Source: Marininema halotolerans (GTDB lineage Bacteria; Bacillota; Bacilli; Thermoactinomycetales; DSM-45169). From it: a stretch of DNA of 64,000 nt. Location of the stretch: the NCBI RefSeq assembly GCF_900116235.1, contig NZ_FPAA01000001.1:186001-250000 (forward strand). Reading direction: 5' to 3'. Shown here one piece after another: positions 26,955-36,538 of this stretch. The stretch's first letter is position 1; each line of letters begins with the position of its first letter. The translations under genes were made by a program, and so were the position numbers. Under the pieces are notes generated by a model. The model had not been told where the DNA came from, ran no database searches, and was given only the letters and a program-made list of their open reading frames with translations.

Positions 26955-28040
26955 ATGATCTACCCCTTTGTAAAAAACATGCTATTTAAAATGGACCCTG
27001 AACAAGCCCATGAATGGACGGTTAAAAACCTCTTACGAGCTCAACGTATTCCAGGTGTGCTCACCACACTGGAACAAAAAATGGTCCTGCGCGACCCTCG
27101 ACTCACCGTTAAACTGGGGGGACTCACTTTTTATAATCCTGTTGGCTTGGCGGCAGGGTTTGATAAGCATGCTCAAGTTTACCCTGCTCTTGCCGCACTT
27201 GGTTTTGGCTTTGTCGAAGTGGGCACGCTCACTCCCCTTGCACAAAATGGAAATCCAAAACCTCGCCTCTTTCGTCTTCCTGAGGATGAGGGCATTATTA
27301 ATCGTATGGGTTTTAATAATGGTGGCATCGAAGAAGCCGCGCGCCATTTCACAGAACTCCCTCGGCCGGCGATCCCCATTGGAATTAATCTTGGGAAAAA
27401 CAAAGTGACTGCCCAGGAACAAGCCGCCTCCGATTATCAAAAGGGGTTGTGTACCCTCTATCGGCAAGGGGATTATTTTGTTATTAACATCAGCTCCCCC
27501 AATACACCCAACCTACGCGATCTCCAAGAAGGGGAATCCCTCCAAAAATTGCTTACCGCCGTGATGGAGAAACGAAAACACCTCCAGGAACAGACAGGAG
27601 AGATTCGGCCGATTTTCTTAAAGGTGGCCCCAGACCTCACCAACGATCAATTGCGTGAAGTGGTACTCGTCGCGATGGATCAAGAAATTGATGGGATCAT
27701 CGCCACAAATACCACCCTTTCCAGAGAAGGTCTTACCAGCACGCATCAATCAGAAACAGGGGGTCTTTCAGGGCGTCCCCTTGCTCAAAAATCGACAGAA
27801 ATGATACGTGATATCCGTCGGATTAGCGAAGCTCGCCTTCCCATTATCGGAGTAGGGGGCGTCTTTGATGGCAAGGATGCCTATGAAAAAATTCGCGCTG
27901 GCGCTTCTCTCGTCCAAATCTACACAGCGATGATCTATCATGGACCATCCATTGTGCGGGATATTAATCGCGAATTACTTCAGTGTTTGGAACAAGATGG
28001 CCTTTCCTCCATTACAGAAGCCATCGGTTTAGATGACTAA
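26955..28040 (+). CDS. pyrD: Dihydroorotate dehydrogenase, class 2 (quinone-dependent)
   Basis: Oxidises dihydroorotate to orotate in pyrimidine synthesis, passing electrons to quinone at the membrane. 361 residues. ATG 26955 has AAAGGA upstream; the N-terminal MIYPFVKNMLFKMDPEQAHE is the membrane-associating helix region of class 2 enzymes. The catalytic Ser lies in NISSPNTPNLRDLQ (class 1 enzymes have Cys), with FMN motifs GVGGVFDGKDAYEKI and ASLVQIYTAMIYHGP. B. subtilis uses a class 1B PyrD plus PyrK in its pyr operon; here pyrD is isolated. No PyrR leader was seen. An upstream frame start at 26907 is not favoured. Confidence 0.95.
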   Translation: MIYPFVKNMLFKMDPEQAHEWTVKNLLRAQRIPGVLTTLEQKMVLRDPRLTVKLGGLTFYNPVGLAAGFDKHAQVYPALAALGFGFVEVGTLTPLAQNGNPKPRLFRLPEDEGIINRMGFNNGGIEEAARHFTELPRPAIPIGINLGKNKVTAQEQAASDYQKGLCTLYRQGDYFVINISSPNTPNLRDLQEGESLQKLLTAVMEKRKHLQEQTGEIRPIFLKVAPDLTNDQLREVVLVAMDQEIDGIIATNTTLSREGLTSTHQSETGGLSGRPLAQKSTEMIRDIRRISEARLPIIGVGGVFDGKDAYEKIRAGASLVQIYTAMIYHGPSIVRDINRELLQCLEQDGLSSITEAIGLDD

Positions 28041-28062
28041 CCATCGGATACTAGAAAATACA

Positions 28063-28112
28063 AAACACAACCCGCTTATTCCCTAAGTAATGAAGAGCGG
28101 ATTGTGTTTTTT
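28063..28112 (+). terminator. Terminator of pyrD (bidirectional)
   Basis: Arms AAACACAACCCGCT / AGCGGATTGTGTTT with one mismatch, followed by TTTT. It also lies after the stop of the convergent GNAT gene. Confidence 0.75.
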
Positions 28113-28131
28113 GACTCTTTCAGCGCACCGG

Positions 28132-28536
28132 TTAATACTTCTTAGCCATCCCAATCGATGGGGCTGTATCTCGAAAGCCAAATTTACGATATAACGATTG
28201 ACCGGGTAAATCGCCAATCAAACTAACATAGGCACTCTTGGGAGCATGTTGATCCAAATATGCCATCACTTCAGACATGAGAGCATACCCAATACCCCTT
28301 CCTTGACAATCGGGATTGACCGCGACATCCACCACTTCAAAATTGAGACCCCCATCTCCAACAATGCGTGCCATCCCTATCAACTGATCATCTGAATAGG
28401 CACAAACAGCGAATAAGCTATTTACCAATCCAATCTCTGCTGCCTCTGCCTCCTTTTCACTAAGTCCAGCAATTTTGCGAAGATGAAGATACCCTTCTAC
28501 TGGAGGCACTTCTTGTCGTATCTCCCATGTGCCCAA
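28132..28536 (-). CDS. GNAT-family N-acetyltransferase
   Basis: A 134-residue acetyl-CoA-dependent transferase; substrate unknown. Motif A for acetyl-CoA is VDVAVNPDCQGRGIGYALM (the RGxGxA-type Q/RxxGxG/A loop), and motif B ends in SLYRKFGFRD. The start is TTG 28536 with AAGGG upstream. It is last in the minus-strand block after ppaX but 151 bp apart, so co-transcription is uncertain. Confidence 0.88.
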   Translation of the reverse strand: MGTWEIRQEVPPVEGYLHLRKIAGLSEKEAEAAEIGLVNSLFAVCAYSDDQLIGMARIVGDGGLNFEVVDVAVNPDCQGRGIGYALMSEVMAYLDQHAPKSAYVSLIGDLPGQSLYRKFGFRDTAPSIGMAKKY

Positions 28537-28687
28537 TTCATCACACCCTTTTCAATCCCGTTAATTTTACGCAATCCATTCACCTTCGCCATCACAAAAA
28601 ACCGTGGAACCTAACAAAGGAAGCACGGTCTTTGTGATGAAACTTCAGCAATATCCAATTAAGCAGAAGTACCATTCGTAGCGTAAA

Positions 28688-29389
28688 TTAGCCATGGGAA
28701 CGGGATCCATTCACCTGATCTACTGAACTTTCTTCAGCCTCGATCCCAAGGATCGGTAGTAGTTCAGCCATGGTATCAATCAGATGGTCAGGATGATAAG
28801 GGAGTAAAGATTCCTTCCCATGATGAGTCCAAGCCACACCCACGGAAACGGTTCCTGCACGCTGTGCTGCCAAAAGATCAAAGCGACTATCGCCAACCAT
28901 CAGGGCACGTTCAGGTGCAACTCCCAAGTGCTTCAGAGCCAGCTGAATCGGGGCTGGATGGGGTTTCGCTTCTTCCGCTTCGCCAAGACAGACCACGACT
29001 TCCATAAAGGGAGTTAATCCACAAAGAGACAGTCCCATCTCCACAGTTCTCCGGTATTTATTTGTGACCACCCCAAGGCGAATCCCTTTTTGATGCAAAA
29101 GACGAAGGGTATCCAATACCCCTGGAAAGGCAAGAACCATCTCATCATGGTGGGCAATATTATGCTGACGATAGGTTGCCACCATCTCTTCAGCCTGTTC
29201 TTCTCCACCAAAACGGGCCATCTGTTCCAGCAAAGGTTCACCAAGGCAAGCTAAAATTTCGTCTTCTCCATATTCTCCTGGACAATAATGATCCAAGGTA
29301 TGACGAAAGGATGAGAGGATGAGTGGGGTTGTATTTAACAACGTACCATCCAGATCAAAAAGAACTGCATCATATCCCAACAAAGTCAC
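28688..29389 (-). CDS. ppaX: Pyrophosphatase PpaX (HAD family)
   Basis: HAD-superfamily hydrolase. In B. subtilis PpaX cleaves the pyrophosphate released when HprK/P dephosphorylates P-Ser-HPr. 233 residues. HAD motif I is [14 protein letters not shown], motif II is VVTNK, and motif III/IV is KPHPAP with [11 protein letters not shown]. The assignment rests on sequence plus the conserved hprK-lgt-ppaX neighbourhood. It overlaps the end of lgt by 4 bp, indicating coupling. Confidence 0.9.
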   Translation of the reverse strand: MTLLGYDAVLFDLDGTLLNTTPLILSSFRHTLDHYCPGEYGEDEILACLGEPLLEQMARFGGEEQAEEMVATYRQHNIAHHDEMVLAFPGVLDTLRLLHQKGIRLGVVTNKYRRTVEMGLSLCGLTPFMEVVVCLGEAEEAKPHPAPIQLALKHLGVAPERALMVGDSRFDLLAAQRAGTVSVGVAWTHHGKESLLPYHPDHLIDTMAELLPILGIEAEESSVDQVNGSRSHG

Positions 29390-30294
29390 CCCATTGCCTT
29401 CTCTTCCGACATCAAGTAACGTTCACGAGCCACTCCACGCACCCGGCGCACAATGATAAAGACGAAACCAAGAACCACTAATCCAATACTCATCAATTGG
29501 GCAATCCGAATATTTCCATTTGCCATCATCCCTGGTTCAAAAAGAACCTTCATCGGCGACCACAAGCCATTTAATAAAGAAGCCAACCAATCCGGTCCAT
29601 CAAAGGTCAAGCTATCCGTGCGCAACCCTTCAACAAAAAACCGGCCCAAAGAGTACCACATTAAGTAGCCAAAAAATATTTCACCACGTCGCGGGTTTAA
29701 TCTTCGCAAGCCAAGCAACAATACGAAGCCCATTATATTCCATAGGGATTCATAAAGAAATGTCGGATGATAATAGGTTTCATGAATGTTCATCTGCTGA
29801 ATCAACCAATTTGGCAAATGGAGGTTTTCCAAAAATGTACGGCTAACTTCTCCACCATGCGCCTCTTGATTCATAAAGTTTCCCCAACGACCAATGGCTT
29901 GTCCTAAAATGATACTGGGCGCAACGATATCCGCTAGTTGAAAGAACTGAATTCCTTTTTTTCGTACAAAAAACGCACCCGAAATAATAGCCCCGATCAA
30001 CCCACCATGAATCGCCAAGCCACCCTTCCAAACCGCGATGATATCCGCTGGGTTTTGAACATAATAGTTCCACTCAAACAACACATAGTAGAGCCGAGCC
30101 CCTACAATCGCTGCTGGAATGATCCAAATCATCATATCTAGAAACAAATCATCTTCTAATCCGTGCCGTCGCCCTTCCCGCATGGCAATCCACAACCCTA
30201 ATAAGGCAGCAGAACCCATAATAATGCCATACCAGTGAACCTGAATCGGTCCTAGGGAAATAGCCACAGGATCAATCGCCTGAGCTAAATGCAT
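29386..30294 (-). CDS. lgt: Prolipoprotein diacylglyceryl transferase
   Basis: Membrane enzyme that attaches diacylglycerol to the lipobox cysteine of prolipoproteins, such as the one encoded at 24185-25201. 302 residues, about seven membrane helices. The Lgt signature [14 protein letters not shown] (about residue 136) and [16 protein letters not shown] near the start are present. ATG 30294 was chosen over an ATG 24 bp upstream because AAGGAGG lies 12 nt before it and the N-terminus then matches known Lgt proteins. Confidence 0.97.
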   Translation of the reverse strand: MHLAQAIDPVAISLGPIQVHWYGIIMGSAALLGLWIAMREGRRHGLEDDLFLDMMIWIIPAAIVGARLYYVLFEWNYYVQNPADIIAVWKGGLAIHGGLIGAIISGAFFVRKKGIQFFQLADIVAPSIILGQAIGRWGNFMNQEAHGGEVSRTFLENLHLPNWLIQQMNIHETYYHPTFLYESLWNIMGFVLLLGLRRLNPRRGEIFFGYLMWYSLGRFFVEGLRTDSLTFDGPDWLASLLNGLWSPMKVLFEPGMMANGNIRIAQLMSIGLVVLGFVFIIVRRVRGVARERYLMSEEKAMG

Positions 30295-30390
30295 AGTTGG
30301 TGTTATCCTCCTTTTCATCCACCCGTTCTTAAAGCACTTCTTTCCCTATTTTAACCTACTTCGCTGCTGATTGAAACGCACTGCCTTGCC

Positions 30391-31812
30391 TTAGTCTCCA
30401 CCCCCTCCGCCACCACAACTGCTTCCACAACTGCTTCCACAACTACTACTTCCACAACTACTACTACTTCCACAGCCACTACTTCCGCAGTTCGAACAAC
30501 CCCCCGGACAATCTCCCCCAAAGTCTCCACTGAAGGAAGACCCACAGGCAGAGCCCGTTCCATAAGAGTAAAAGGTATTTTTTACACGAGAGTAGGAAAA
30601 TAGCTTCATCCACTCCGAATGAAAATCATCCCTTTGATATAAAGAGAGGAACAACACACCCCCTAATGCATTAAAACTATCGCTTTTAATGGATTGCATA
30701 GGAAGAAATCGAGAGTTAAACTTTTGGGTGCTTGTATCATTCACATCAACTTTCATACGAACATGCTTTAGATAGCGCTTAGCGATCTTGATCATCCATA
30801 GAGCAAGCCGATGTCGAGTAGGACAATGCTTTACCTCAGGCAGAAACAAACGATCAATTAAGTGTTCCGCCTCTTCCCTTTCTATGGATGCTAACAACGT
30901 CGCAGGGATAGGATGGGTGAAGAAGCTCCCCCAACATAGGCGGCTTAATTCATCCGGATCAAATAATAACGTATAACAAAAATCAAACCACCCGCGACTC
31001 TGGGTAGCATCCTCCTCTTTCTCCCTGTCATCATTGGGCTCATGATGAAGAAAGGTCCCGATAAACGAATATGAAAATCGCTTGTAATCCTTCGTAAACA
31101 TCATCATCTCATGCCAAATATCATCGACAACCATACTATGCATCGGAACTGACCGAAACAAAGAAGTGAGTACAAAAAAACGTTTCATCTCACGCCATTG
31201 ATTCTTCCAATCATGCTCCGCCAATTGGTATTCCTTCATCACTCGCTCTTTCACGCGAACCATGTACTCTTCCCCTAATGAAGCATACAAATCCTTATAA
31301 AGTTGTTCTAAATCACCGGAAAATTGGGACTTCCTATATTCTTGAAACCGTTGCTCTCCTGACCAATCCTTATCCTCAATTACCCATCGAGGAGATGTTC
31401 CCATTCGTTGATAGGTAAAAATCGATAACAATAGTGCTCGTCCCTCACTGATCACCTCTGAACGAAAGTGATCATTCAAGATATCGCGGACGCGAAAAGA
31501 GACACCCATCGATGCAATCCACGAACTTAATAGCACCCACTCACCTAACGCATGCGCGAAAAGAAAAAGACTCGACCCCCATGATATGAACGAACTAAAT
31601 ATGAGTAGGTTCCACGAAAGTTTTTGTTTGGAGCGCATCCGATTTAATCTGGCACGTTGAATCATGTACCAAATCGGAATCAACAATCCCCAACTACCGA
31701 AAACCATAATAAACATAATAATTCCCGGAATCTTGTGTAACCTTCGTTGATCAATTTTTTCTTCCTGACTTTGGAACGGGGGCACTGTTGCCTCCGAAAC
31801 ATCTAACATCAT
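30391..31812 (-). CDS. Membrane protein with WHE motif and Cys/Gly/Ser-rich tail
   Basis: 473 residues, family not firmly recognised. Three hydrophobic segments occur at about 29-50, 66-85 and 87-103, then a large soluble region. Near residue 227 the motif VVDDIWHEMMMFTKDYKRF followed by SYSFIGTFLHH resembles the VDxxWH...Y..F.....G..LHH pattern found in bacterial glycine-rich-domain (DUF1399-like) proteins; His and Glu there could bind metal. The last 50 residues are CGSS-type repeats with 10 Cys, ending in a Gly run, and might bind metal or form disulfides. ATG 31812 has GGAG at 6 nt. It sits between hprK and lgt, which are adjacent in B. subtilis. Confidence 0.72.
   Translation of the reverse strand: MMLDVSEATVPPFQSQEEKIDQRRLHKIPGIIMFIMVFGSWGLLIPIWYMIQRARLNRMRSKQKLSWNLLIFSSFISWGSSLFLFAHALGEWVLLSSWIASMGVSFRVRDILNDHFRSEVISEGRALLLSIFTYQRMGTSPRWVIEDKDWSGEQRFQEYRKSQFSGDLEQLYKDLYASLGEEYMVRVKERVMKEYQLAEHDWKNQWREMKRFFVLTSLFRSVPMHSMVVDDIWHEMMMFTKDYKRFSYSFIGTFLHHEPNDDREKEEDATQSRGWFDFCYTLLFDPDELSRLCWGSFFTHPIPATLLASIEREEAEHLIDRLFLPEVKHCPTRHRLALWMIKIAKRYLKHVRMKVDVNDTSTQKFNSRFLPMQSIKSDSFNALGGVLFLSLYQRDDFHSEWMKLFSYSRVKNTFYSYGTGSACGSSFSGDFGGDCPGGCSNCGSSGCGSSSSCGSSSCGSSCGSSCGGGGGGD
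30411..30492. repeat. Short degenerate tandem repeat encoding the CGS tail
   Basis: Two exact 12-mers GCTTCCACAACT (30421-30444) flanked by variants with extra ACT triplets. All units are multiples of three, so copy-number changes would keep the frame. Confidence 0.75.
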
Positions 31813-31951
31813 TCATCACTCCTTCCAATTCATCATTGTGAACGTGTCATTAAGCACCTATAATATATGCTTTTTTATTTTAACAAAAAACACATTTATA
31901 TTCCCTCCAATATTATATCTTTGCCTGTCATGGATAGAGCGCTATACAACA

Positions 31952-31978
31952 CAAAAAAGAGCGAGGGGACTCTCGCTC
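31952..31978 (-). terminator. Terminator after hprK
   Basis: GAGCGAG/CTCGCTC stem (31959-31978) followed on the minus strand by TTTTTTGT, 38 bp after the hprK stop. It separates hprK from the CGS-tail gene and lgt. Confidence 0.75.
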
Positions 31979-32015
31979 CTAACGCTCTTCATTGACGATG
32001 TTCCATATTCAACAT

Positions 32016-32951
32016 TTAATCCAAATCATCCGGGTCTGCTAAACTTTGATTTAGCTTTTGTGCAAAGGATTGTGCCGCATGATAACCCATTCGTTTTAAA
32101 CGAAAATTCATTGCTGCAACTTCAATAATAACAGCTAGATTTCGCCCTGGTCGAACAGGCACCGTCAGTAGAGGGATATCGGTATCAATGATTTTCATCT
32201 TGTCTTCATCCAGTCCCAGGCGATCATACTGCCGATCCTCTTGCCACGCCTCTAGATGACAAACCATGGAAAGCTTTTTGTACTGTCGTACGGCTCCCGC
32301 TCCAAAAAGGGTCATCACATTAATGATTCCAAGCCCCCTGATTTCAAGGAGGTATCGAATCAATTCAGGGGCATGACCGACAAGTGACCCTTCCTCTGAT
32401 TGATGAATTTCCACAGCATCATCCGCGACCAGTCGATGACCGAGCTTTACGAGTTCAAGCGCTGTCTCACTTTTCCCAATCCCACTCGAACCCGTAATTA
32501 ATACACCCACTCCGTAAATATCGAGAAGGACACCATGCATGGTCGTCGCTGGAGCCAACCTTTTCTCCAAATAATTGGTTACTTTCGAAGTAAATCGAGT
32601 CGTTGCACTCCCCGTTCGCAAGACAGGGATTCCCTTTTCTTCCGCCGCTTTCAAAAGCTCCTCAGGAGGTTCCTGTCCCCGTGTGATACAAAAGCAGGGT
32701 GTCTCTTCTGAGCAGAGTTGTTCAAGGCGTTCTCTTCGTAAGTTTCGAGGCAAACCCGAAATAAAGGTTAATTCTGTACGCCCCAACATTTGTAACCGCT
32801 CACCTGGATAGTATGTAAAAAAACCCGCCAACTCTAGACCCGGGCGATATAAATCACTGGTAATAAGTTGACGATTAAGCCCATCGCCACCCTTTAAAAT
32901 CTCTAAATTAAACTGATCCACTATCTCCTGAACGGTCACACGAATACTCAT
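32016..32951 (-). CDS. hprK: HPr kinase/phosphorylase
   Basis: Bifunctional sensor that phosphorylates Ser46 of HPr/Crh with ATP or PPi and removes it with Pi, controlling carbon catabolite repression. 311 residues. Walker A is [13 protein letters not shown] (about residue 152), with the HprK signature [10 protein letters not shown] near 203 and the C-terminal catalytic segment [17 protein letters not shown] 32951 chosen because the N-terminus [12 protein letters not shown] matches the family. The likely substrate with Ser46 is encoded at 8294-8554. Confidence 0.97.
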   Translation of the reverse strand: MSIRVTVQEIVDQFNLEILKGGDGLNRQLITSDLYRPGLELAGFFTYYPGERLQMLGRTELTFISGLPRNLRRERLEQLCSEETPCFCITRGQEPPEELLKAAEEKGIPVLRTGSATTRFTSKVTNYLEKRLAPATTMHGVLLDIYGVGVLITGSSGIGKSETALELVKLGHRLVADDAVEIHQSEEGSLVGHAPELIRYLLEIRGLGIINVMTLFGAGAVRQYKKLSMVCHLEAWQEDRQYDRLGLDEDKMKIIDTDIPLLTVPVRPGRNLAVIIEVAAMNFRLKRMGYHAAQSFAQKLNQSLADPDDLD

Positions 32952-33011
32952 CCCTACACTTCCCTCACACAAAAATAGCCATCCGTTTCCTTCGAGCCAT
33001 TAGTTTGTCGT

Positions 33012-34130
33012 TTAGAATACCGCTTTTTCTGTCTCCTTGTCAAAAATATGAACTTGACTAATATCTAAGGTAAGGGACAGTTCTGTGCCAATAGCAAAGC
33101 AGGATTGATATGGATGACGAATGCGGGCAGTGATCCATTTATCCGCGATGCCCGAAAGATATAAGACCATTTCGGATCCCATATTTTCTGCAACTTCGAC
33201 GCGTCCCCTCACGTGACAGGTGGACTCCGGTTGCAACCATTGCGGATCCTGTTGAATATTCTCAGGTCGAAAGCCGAAGATCACTTCTTTACCGATATAG
33301 CCATCCTCTCGTAACTGATGACTTTGGGCGTTAGAGAGCTCTACTTGCAAACCATTTCCCCGAAAGAATACCCGACCCATCTCCTCAAACAACCTCCCCT
33401 CAGCAAAATTCATCGAGGGAGACCCTATAAACCCTGCCACAAACAAATTGGCTGGATGGCGATAGATTGTTGAGGGAGTGGCTACTTGTTGAATAACACC
33501 CTCTCGCATGACAACGATCCGATCTGCCATAGTCATCGCTTCCGTCTGATCATGGGTCACATAAATGGTGGTCGCTTTTAGTTGCCGATGTACTTGAATA
33601 ATTTCGGAACGCATCTGAACACGCAGCTGCGCATCCAGGTTAGATAGTGGTTCGTCCATTAGAAACACTCGCGGTTCACATACGATCGCTCGTCCAAGGG
33701 CAACCCGTTGCCGTTCTCCACCGGATAACGCATCCGGTTTTTGGTCAAGCCGATTTTCGAGCCCTAACAGTTTTGCAATCGGTCTAACCCGCTTGGAAAT
33801 GAGACTCGGATCATATTTTTTCAGCTTTAATCCAAATGCCAGATTATCGTAGACACTCATATAGGGATATAGCGCAAATCCTTGAAATACCATGGCAATA
33901 TCCCGATCCTTTGCAGGCACTTCATTTACAATCTCTTCTCCTATTATGAGTTCCCCCGATGTAATCCTTTCAAGTCCTACAATCATTCGCAATAACGTGG
34001 ACTTTCCACACCCCGAAGGACCCACTAAAACGAGAAACTCCTGATCATGTATATGAAGATGAAAATCAGAGATCGCAGTGACTCCATCTTCGTATTGCTT
34101 TGATAGATGGTTCAACTTCATTTGTGCCAT
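33012..34130 (-). CDS. Sugar ABC transporter ATP-binding protein (MsmX/UgpC type)
   Basis: Cytoplasmic ATPase for carbohydrate importers. 372 residues. Walker A GPSGCGKSTLL (about 38), Q-loop VFQGFALYPYMS, signature LSGGERQRVALGRAI, Walker B VFLMDEPLSNLDAQ and the H-loop VTHDQTEA are all intact; a C-terminal TOBE/OB regulatory domain follows. No permease or binding protein is adjacent, as with B. subtilis MsmX, which serves several importers. ATG 34130 follows AAGGGG at 9 nt; the frame is open 30 codons further but lacks an RBS. Confidence 0.92.
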   Translation of the reverse strand: MAQMKLNHLSKQYEDGVTAISDFHLHIHDQEFLVLVGPSGCGKSTLLRMIVGLERITSGELIIGEEIVNEVPAKDRDIAMVFQGFALYPYMSVYDNLAFGLKLKKYDPSLISKRVRPIAKLLGLENRLDQKPDALSGGERQRVALGRAIVCEPRVFLMDEPLSNLDAQLRVQMRSEIIQVHRQLKATTIYVTHDQTEAMTMADRIVVMREGVIQQVATPSTIYRHPANLFVAGFIGSPSMNFAEGRLFEEMGRVFFRGNGLQVELSNAQSHQLREDGYIGKEVIFGFRPENIQQDPQWLQPESTCHVRGRVEVAENMGSEMVLYLSGIADKWITARIRHPYQSCFAIGTELSLTLDISQVHIFDKETEKAVF

Positions 34131-34208
34131 GATGTGAGACCCCTTTCCATGCCTAGCATTCATTGTAACGAAAGGGAGAGTCATCGTCATGCCCATTCCA
34201 TCTAAAAT

Positions 34209-34240
34209 AAAAGACCGCACACCATGCGGTCTTTTATTTC
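34209..34240 (-). terminator. Terminator of yvlD (bidirectional)
   Basis: An 11-bp perfect stem AAAAGACCGCA/TGCGGTCTTTT with 5-nt loop, 9 bp past the yvlD stop. Confidence 0.8.
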
Positions 34241-34248
34241 TTCATCCC

Positions 34249-34596
34249 TTAATCTTTTAATCCACGCCAAATTCCGTTTAATAACCACGAAACAATACTG
34301 ATCACAATTGAACCAAACAAAGCCGCTGTAAAGGTTTGAACATCAAAGCCGGGGACCACAGCGCTAGTCAACCAGAACATCAGTGCGTTCACAATAAAAA
34401 TAAATAATCCTAAGGTGAGAAAGGAGATGGGCAGTGTCAGAAGGACAAGAATTGGACGAATAATTGTATTAACAATCCCCAATACGAGGGCAACAATCAG
34501 CGCCGTACCAAACCCTTCAACATGAATCCCAGGAATAATTTGTGCAACAATGATAACCGCAAGTCCATTTAGCAATAATCGAATAATCCAACCCAT
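34249..34596 (-). CDS. YvlD-family small membrane protein
   Basis: 115 residues, four hydrophobic segments, of the phage-holin-4-like/YvlD family. Typical features: MGWIIRLLLNGLAVIIVAQI start, IVNTIIRPILVLLTLPI in the middle. Function is not known; in B. subtilis yvlD lies next to hprK. ATG 34596 follows AAGGAG at 8 nt. Confidence 0.88.
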   Translation of the reverse strand: MGWIIRLLLNGLAVIIVAQIIPGIHVEGFGTALIVALVLGIVNTIIRPILVLLTLPISFLTLGLFIFIVNALMFWLTSAVVPGFDVQTFTAALFGSIVISIVSWLLNGIWRGLKD

Positions 34597-34842
34597 AAAC
34601 ACCACTCCTTTTCAATCGATCCACCTCTATAATACCCGCTATCGAGCTTGCTCATGTCTTTAAATTCTTTTTTTCGCTGTAAACTTCCGCGAACCATTTG
34701 TGCACTTATTAAGACAATCCTACATTTCATCGGTTTTACCCTATCTACAAGGAAACGATTTCAACTCTTCAAATAAATGGATTTCCTCGTATGAGATTCT
34801 ATCCGTATATCCCATACTACTTCCAAAGGAGGGATCAATCCA

Positions 34843-35745
34843 ATGCAACAACTTGGCATGATTGGTTTGGGGAAAATGGGAGCCAACCTCGCTCTGAATC
34901 TATTGGATCAAGGCTATTCAATCAGTGCCTATGACGTGGACACTTCTGCTATCCAACAAATTAGCCAATTCGGGGCAAAACCTTACCCATCCATCGAAGA
35001 ATTAATCGCCTCACTCCATCCTCCTCGGGTGATATGGATGATGGTACCCGCAGGAAATGTGACTGAAAAAGTGATTCAACAATTAACTCCCTTGTTGAAT
35101 TCGGGGGATATTGTGATTGATGGTGGAAATTCATTTTACAAAGATTCAATCGAACGTGGGCTTCGCCTAAGAGAAGCCGGGATCACCTTGTTAGATGTCG
35201 GTACATCGGGGGGGATATCAGGCGCTCGAGAAGGAGCCTGTTTTATGATTGGCGGAGACAATAAAGTGTTTACCCAAATCGAACCACTCTTCCAATGTCT
35301 CGCAGTAACGGATGGATACCACTACGCTGGCGAAAGTGGGAGTGGGCATTTTCTTAAAATGGTTCACAATGGCATTGAATATGGCATGATGCAAGCGATT
35401 GCTGAGGGTTTTGAGGTACTAGATAAGAGTGATTTCTCTTTTAACTATGAACAAGTGGCCCGTGTTTGGTCCCATGGATCAGTCATTCGCAGCTGGTTAA
35501 TGGAATTAACCGCCTCCGCCTTTGCTAAGGATCCTGAATTAAAAAAGATCCGTGGCGTTATGCAATCGTCAGGGGAAGGTTTGTGGACAGCACAGACGGC
35601 CCTTGAGCTAAAAGCGGTTACACCCATTATTACACTCTCATTAATGATGCGTTATCGATCCTTAGAAGAGGACACCTTTCCAGGCAAAGTGGTCGCTGCT
35701 TTGCGCAACGAATTTGGGGGGCATAATGTGACAACCCATGACTAG
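34843..35745 (+). CDS. 6-phosphogluconate dehydrogenase, short (YqeC/GntZ-like)
   Basis: Decarboxylates 6-phosphogluconate to ribulose 5-phosphate. 300 residues, the short form typical of NAD-preferring enzymes. The Rossmann start is MIGLGKMGANLALNLL with Asp (YDVD) after beta-2, which fits NAD rather than NADP preference; this is inference. Substrate-binding motifs: DGGNSFYKDS, DVGTSGGISGAREGACFMIGG and the catalytic KMVHNGIEYGMMQAIAEG. RBS AAAGGAGGG precedes ATG. It lies alone on the plus strand. Confidence 0.93.
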   Translation: MQQLGMIGLGKMGANLALNLLDQGYSISAYDVDTSAIQQISQFGAKPYPSIEELIASLHPPRVIWMMVPAGNVTEKVIQQLTPLLNSGDIVIDGGNSFYKDSIERGLRLREAGITLLDVGTSGGISGAREGACFMIGGDNKVFTQIEPLFQCLAVTDGYHYAGESGSGHFLKMVHNGIEYGMMQAIAEGFEVLDKSDFSFNYEQVARVWSHGSVIRSWLMELTASAFAKDPELKKIRGVMQSSGEGLWTAQTALELKAVTPIITLSLMMRYRSLEEDTFPGKVVAALRNEFGGHNVTTHD

Positions 35746-35752
35746 TTGACAT

Positions 35753-35777
35753 ACTTCCGACTGAAGGAGTCGGAAGT
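35753..35777 (+). other. Hairpin between the dehydrogenase gene and the next ORF
   Basis: ACTTCCGACT and AGTCGGAAGT form a 10-bp perfect stem with loop GAAGG, but CCCTCT follows instead of a U tract. It may be a weak terminator, an RNA processing site, or the end of a lost IS200/IS605-like element. Confidence 0.4.
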
Positions 35778-35831
35778 CCCTCTAGTAAGCGGTTGATACG
35801 ACTACGATTAGTACAAAGGAGAAAACATACC

Positions 35832-36197
35832 ATGGCAGAACGGACCATCTTCGCTTTTTTTCGTACCGAACAACGGGCAATTGAAGCCGTCCAACGTTTA
35901 AAAACCCATGGCTATCATGAGGTCCATCTTGCTCGCTTTAACCCCGACCTCACTGCTGAAGTCGGTCATCTCGCTTTCCCTGTAGCAGAAACGCTGCTCG
36001 GACCCTCCTGGCAAATGGGATCGACGATGGATGAATTAGGAGGCAATATTCTTCGCGCAAGTGACGCGAAAGCAAGTGGTATGTCTGATGGAAGCGATGA
36101 ATGGGGGGCTGAAGACCTTTCAGTTACGGTGATTGTCGATGAGAAGGAAGTGGAAACCGTCGAAGGATTATTAGTAAAGCTTGGCGGACGTTTATAA
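35832..36197 (+). CDS. Small soluble hypothetical protein
   Basis: 121 residues. The N-terminus (TIFAFFRTEQRAIEAVQRLK) and C-terminus (DLSVTVIVDEKEVETVEGLL) look like two beta-alpha-beta halves of a ferredoxin-like fold, joined by a Gly/Met/Ser-rich loop. Similar layouts occur in Firmicutes stress proteins of unknown role, but no family is certain. RBS AAGGAG 10 nt before ATG 35832; the upstream 13 codons of the frame lack an RBS. Confidence 0.65.
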   Translation: MAERTIFAFFRTEQRAIEAVQRLKTHGYHEVHLARFNPDLTAEVGHLAFPVAETLLGPSWQMGSTMDELGGNILRASDAKASGMSDGSDEWGAEDLSVTVIVDEKEVETVEGLLVKLGGRL

Positions 36198-36310
36198 TTG
36201 GCTTCAATCGGGTATTCCATAGTATCCGAGTGATTACCACCGATATTGAAATAAGACAAATTCACCCTAGCCAGCAGGAATGCTTTGCACCTACATAAGG
36301 AGGTAGTAAA

Positions 36311-36493
36311 TTGAGTCTTTATCGATCTCAGTCCGACAAAATCCTTGGTGGTGTATGTGGTGGCGTCGCGCAACGAATTGGAATTTCTTCTTCCATCGTA
36401 CGCCTCGTAACCCTTATTCTCTTTTTTGTCTCAGGCTTTTTTCCTGTAGGGCTCATCTATTTTGTGTTAATGTATGCACTTCCGAAAAAATAG
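36311..36493 (+). CDS. PspC-domain membrane protein
   Basis: 60 residues: MSLYRSQSDKILGGVCGGVA then a membrane helix (VTLILFFVSGFFPVGLIYFV). This is the complete PspC fold, associated with envelope-stress sensing and binding of PspA in other bacteria. The start is TTG with an ideal AGGAGG at 7 nt. Located 113 bp after the hypothetical gene; co-transcription is possible. No pspA is adjacent. Confidence 0.88.
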   Translation: MSLYRSQSDKILGGVCGGVAQRIGISSSIVRLVTLILFFVSGFFPVGLIYFVLMYALPKK

Positions 36494-36538
36494 GCACTCT
36501 CTTGCTGGCAAGCCTATTATTCAAACATAACTTAGCCA

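Noticed and set aside
30391-30480. CRISPR-like repeats in the CGS tail region
   Set aside because: The 12-bp units are short, have no spacers and lie within one reading frame encoding Cys/Gly/Ser.
35746-35751. TTGACA as a -35 element after the dehydrogenase gene
   Set aside because: No acceptable -10 lies 16-18 bp downstream; the hairpin occupies that region.
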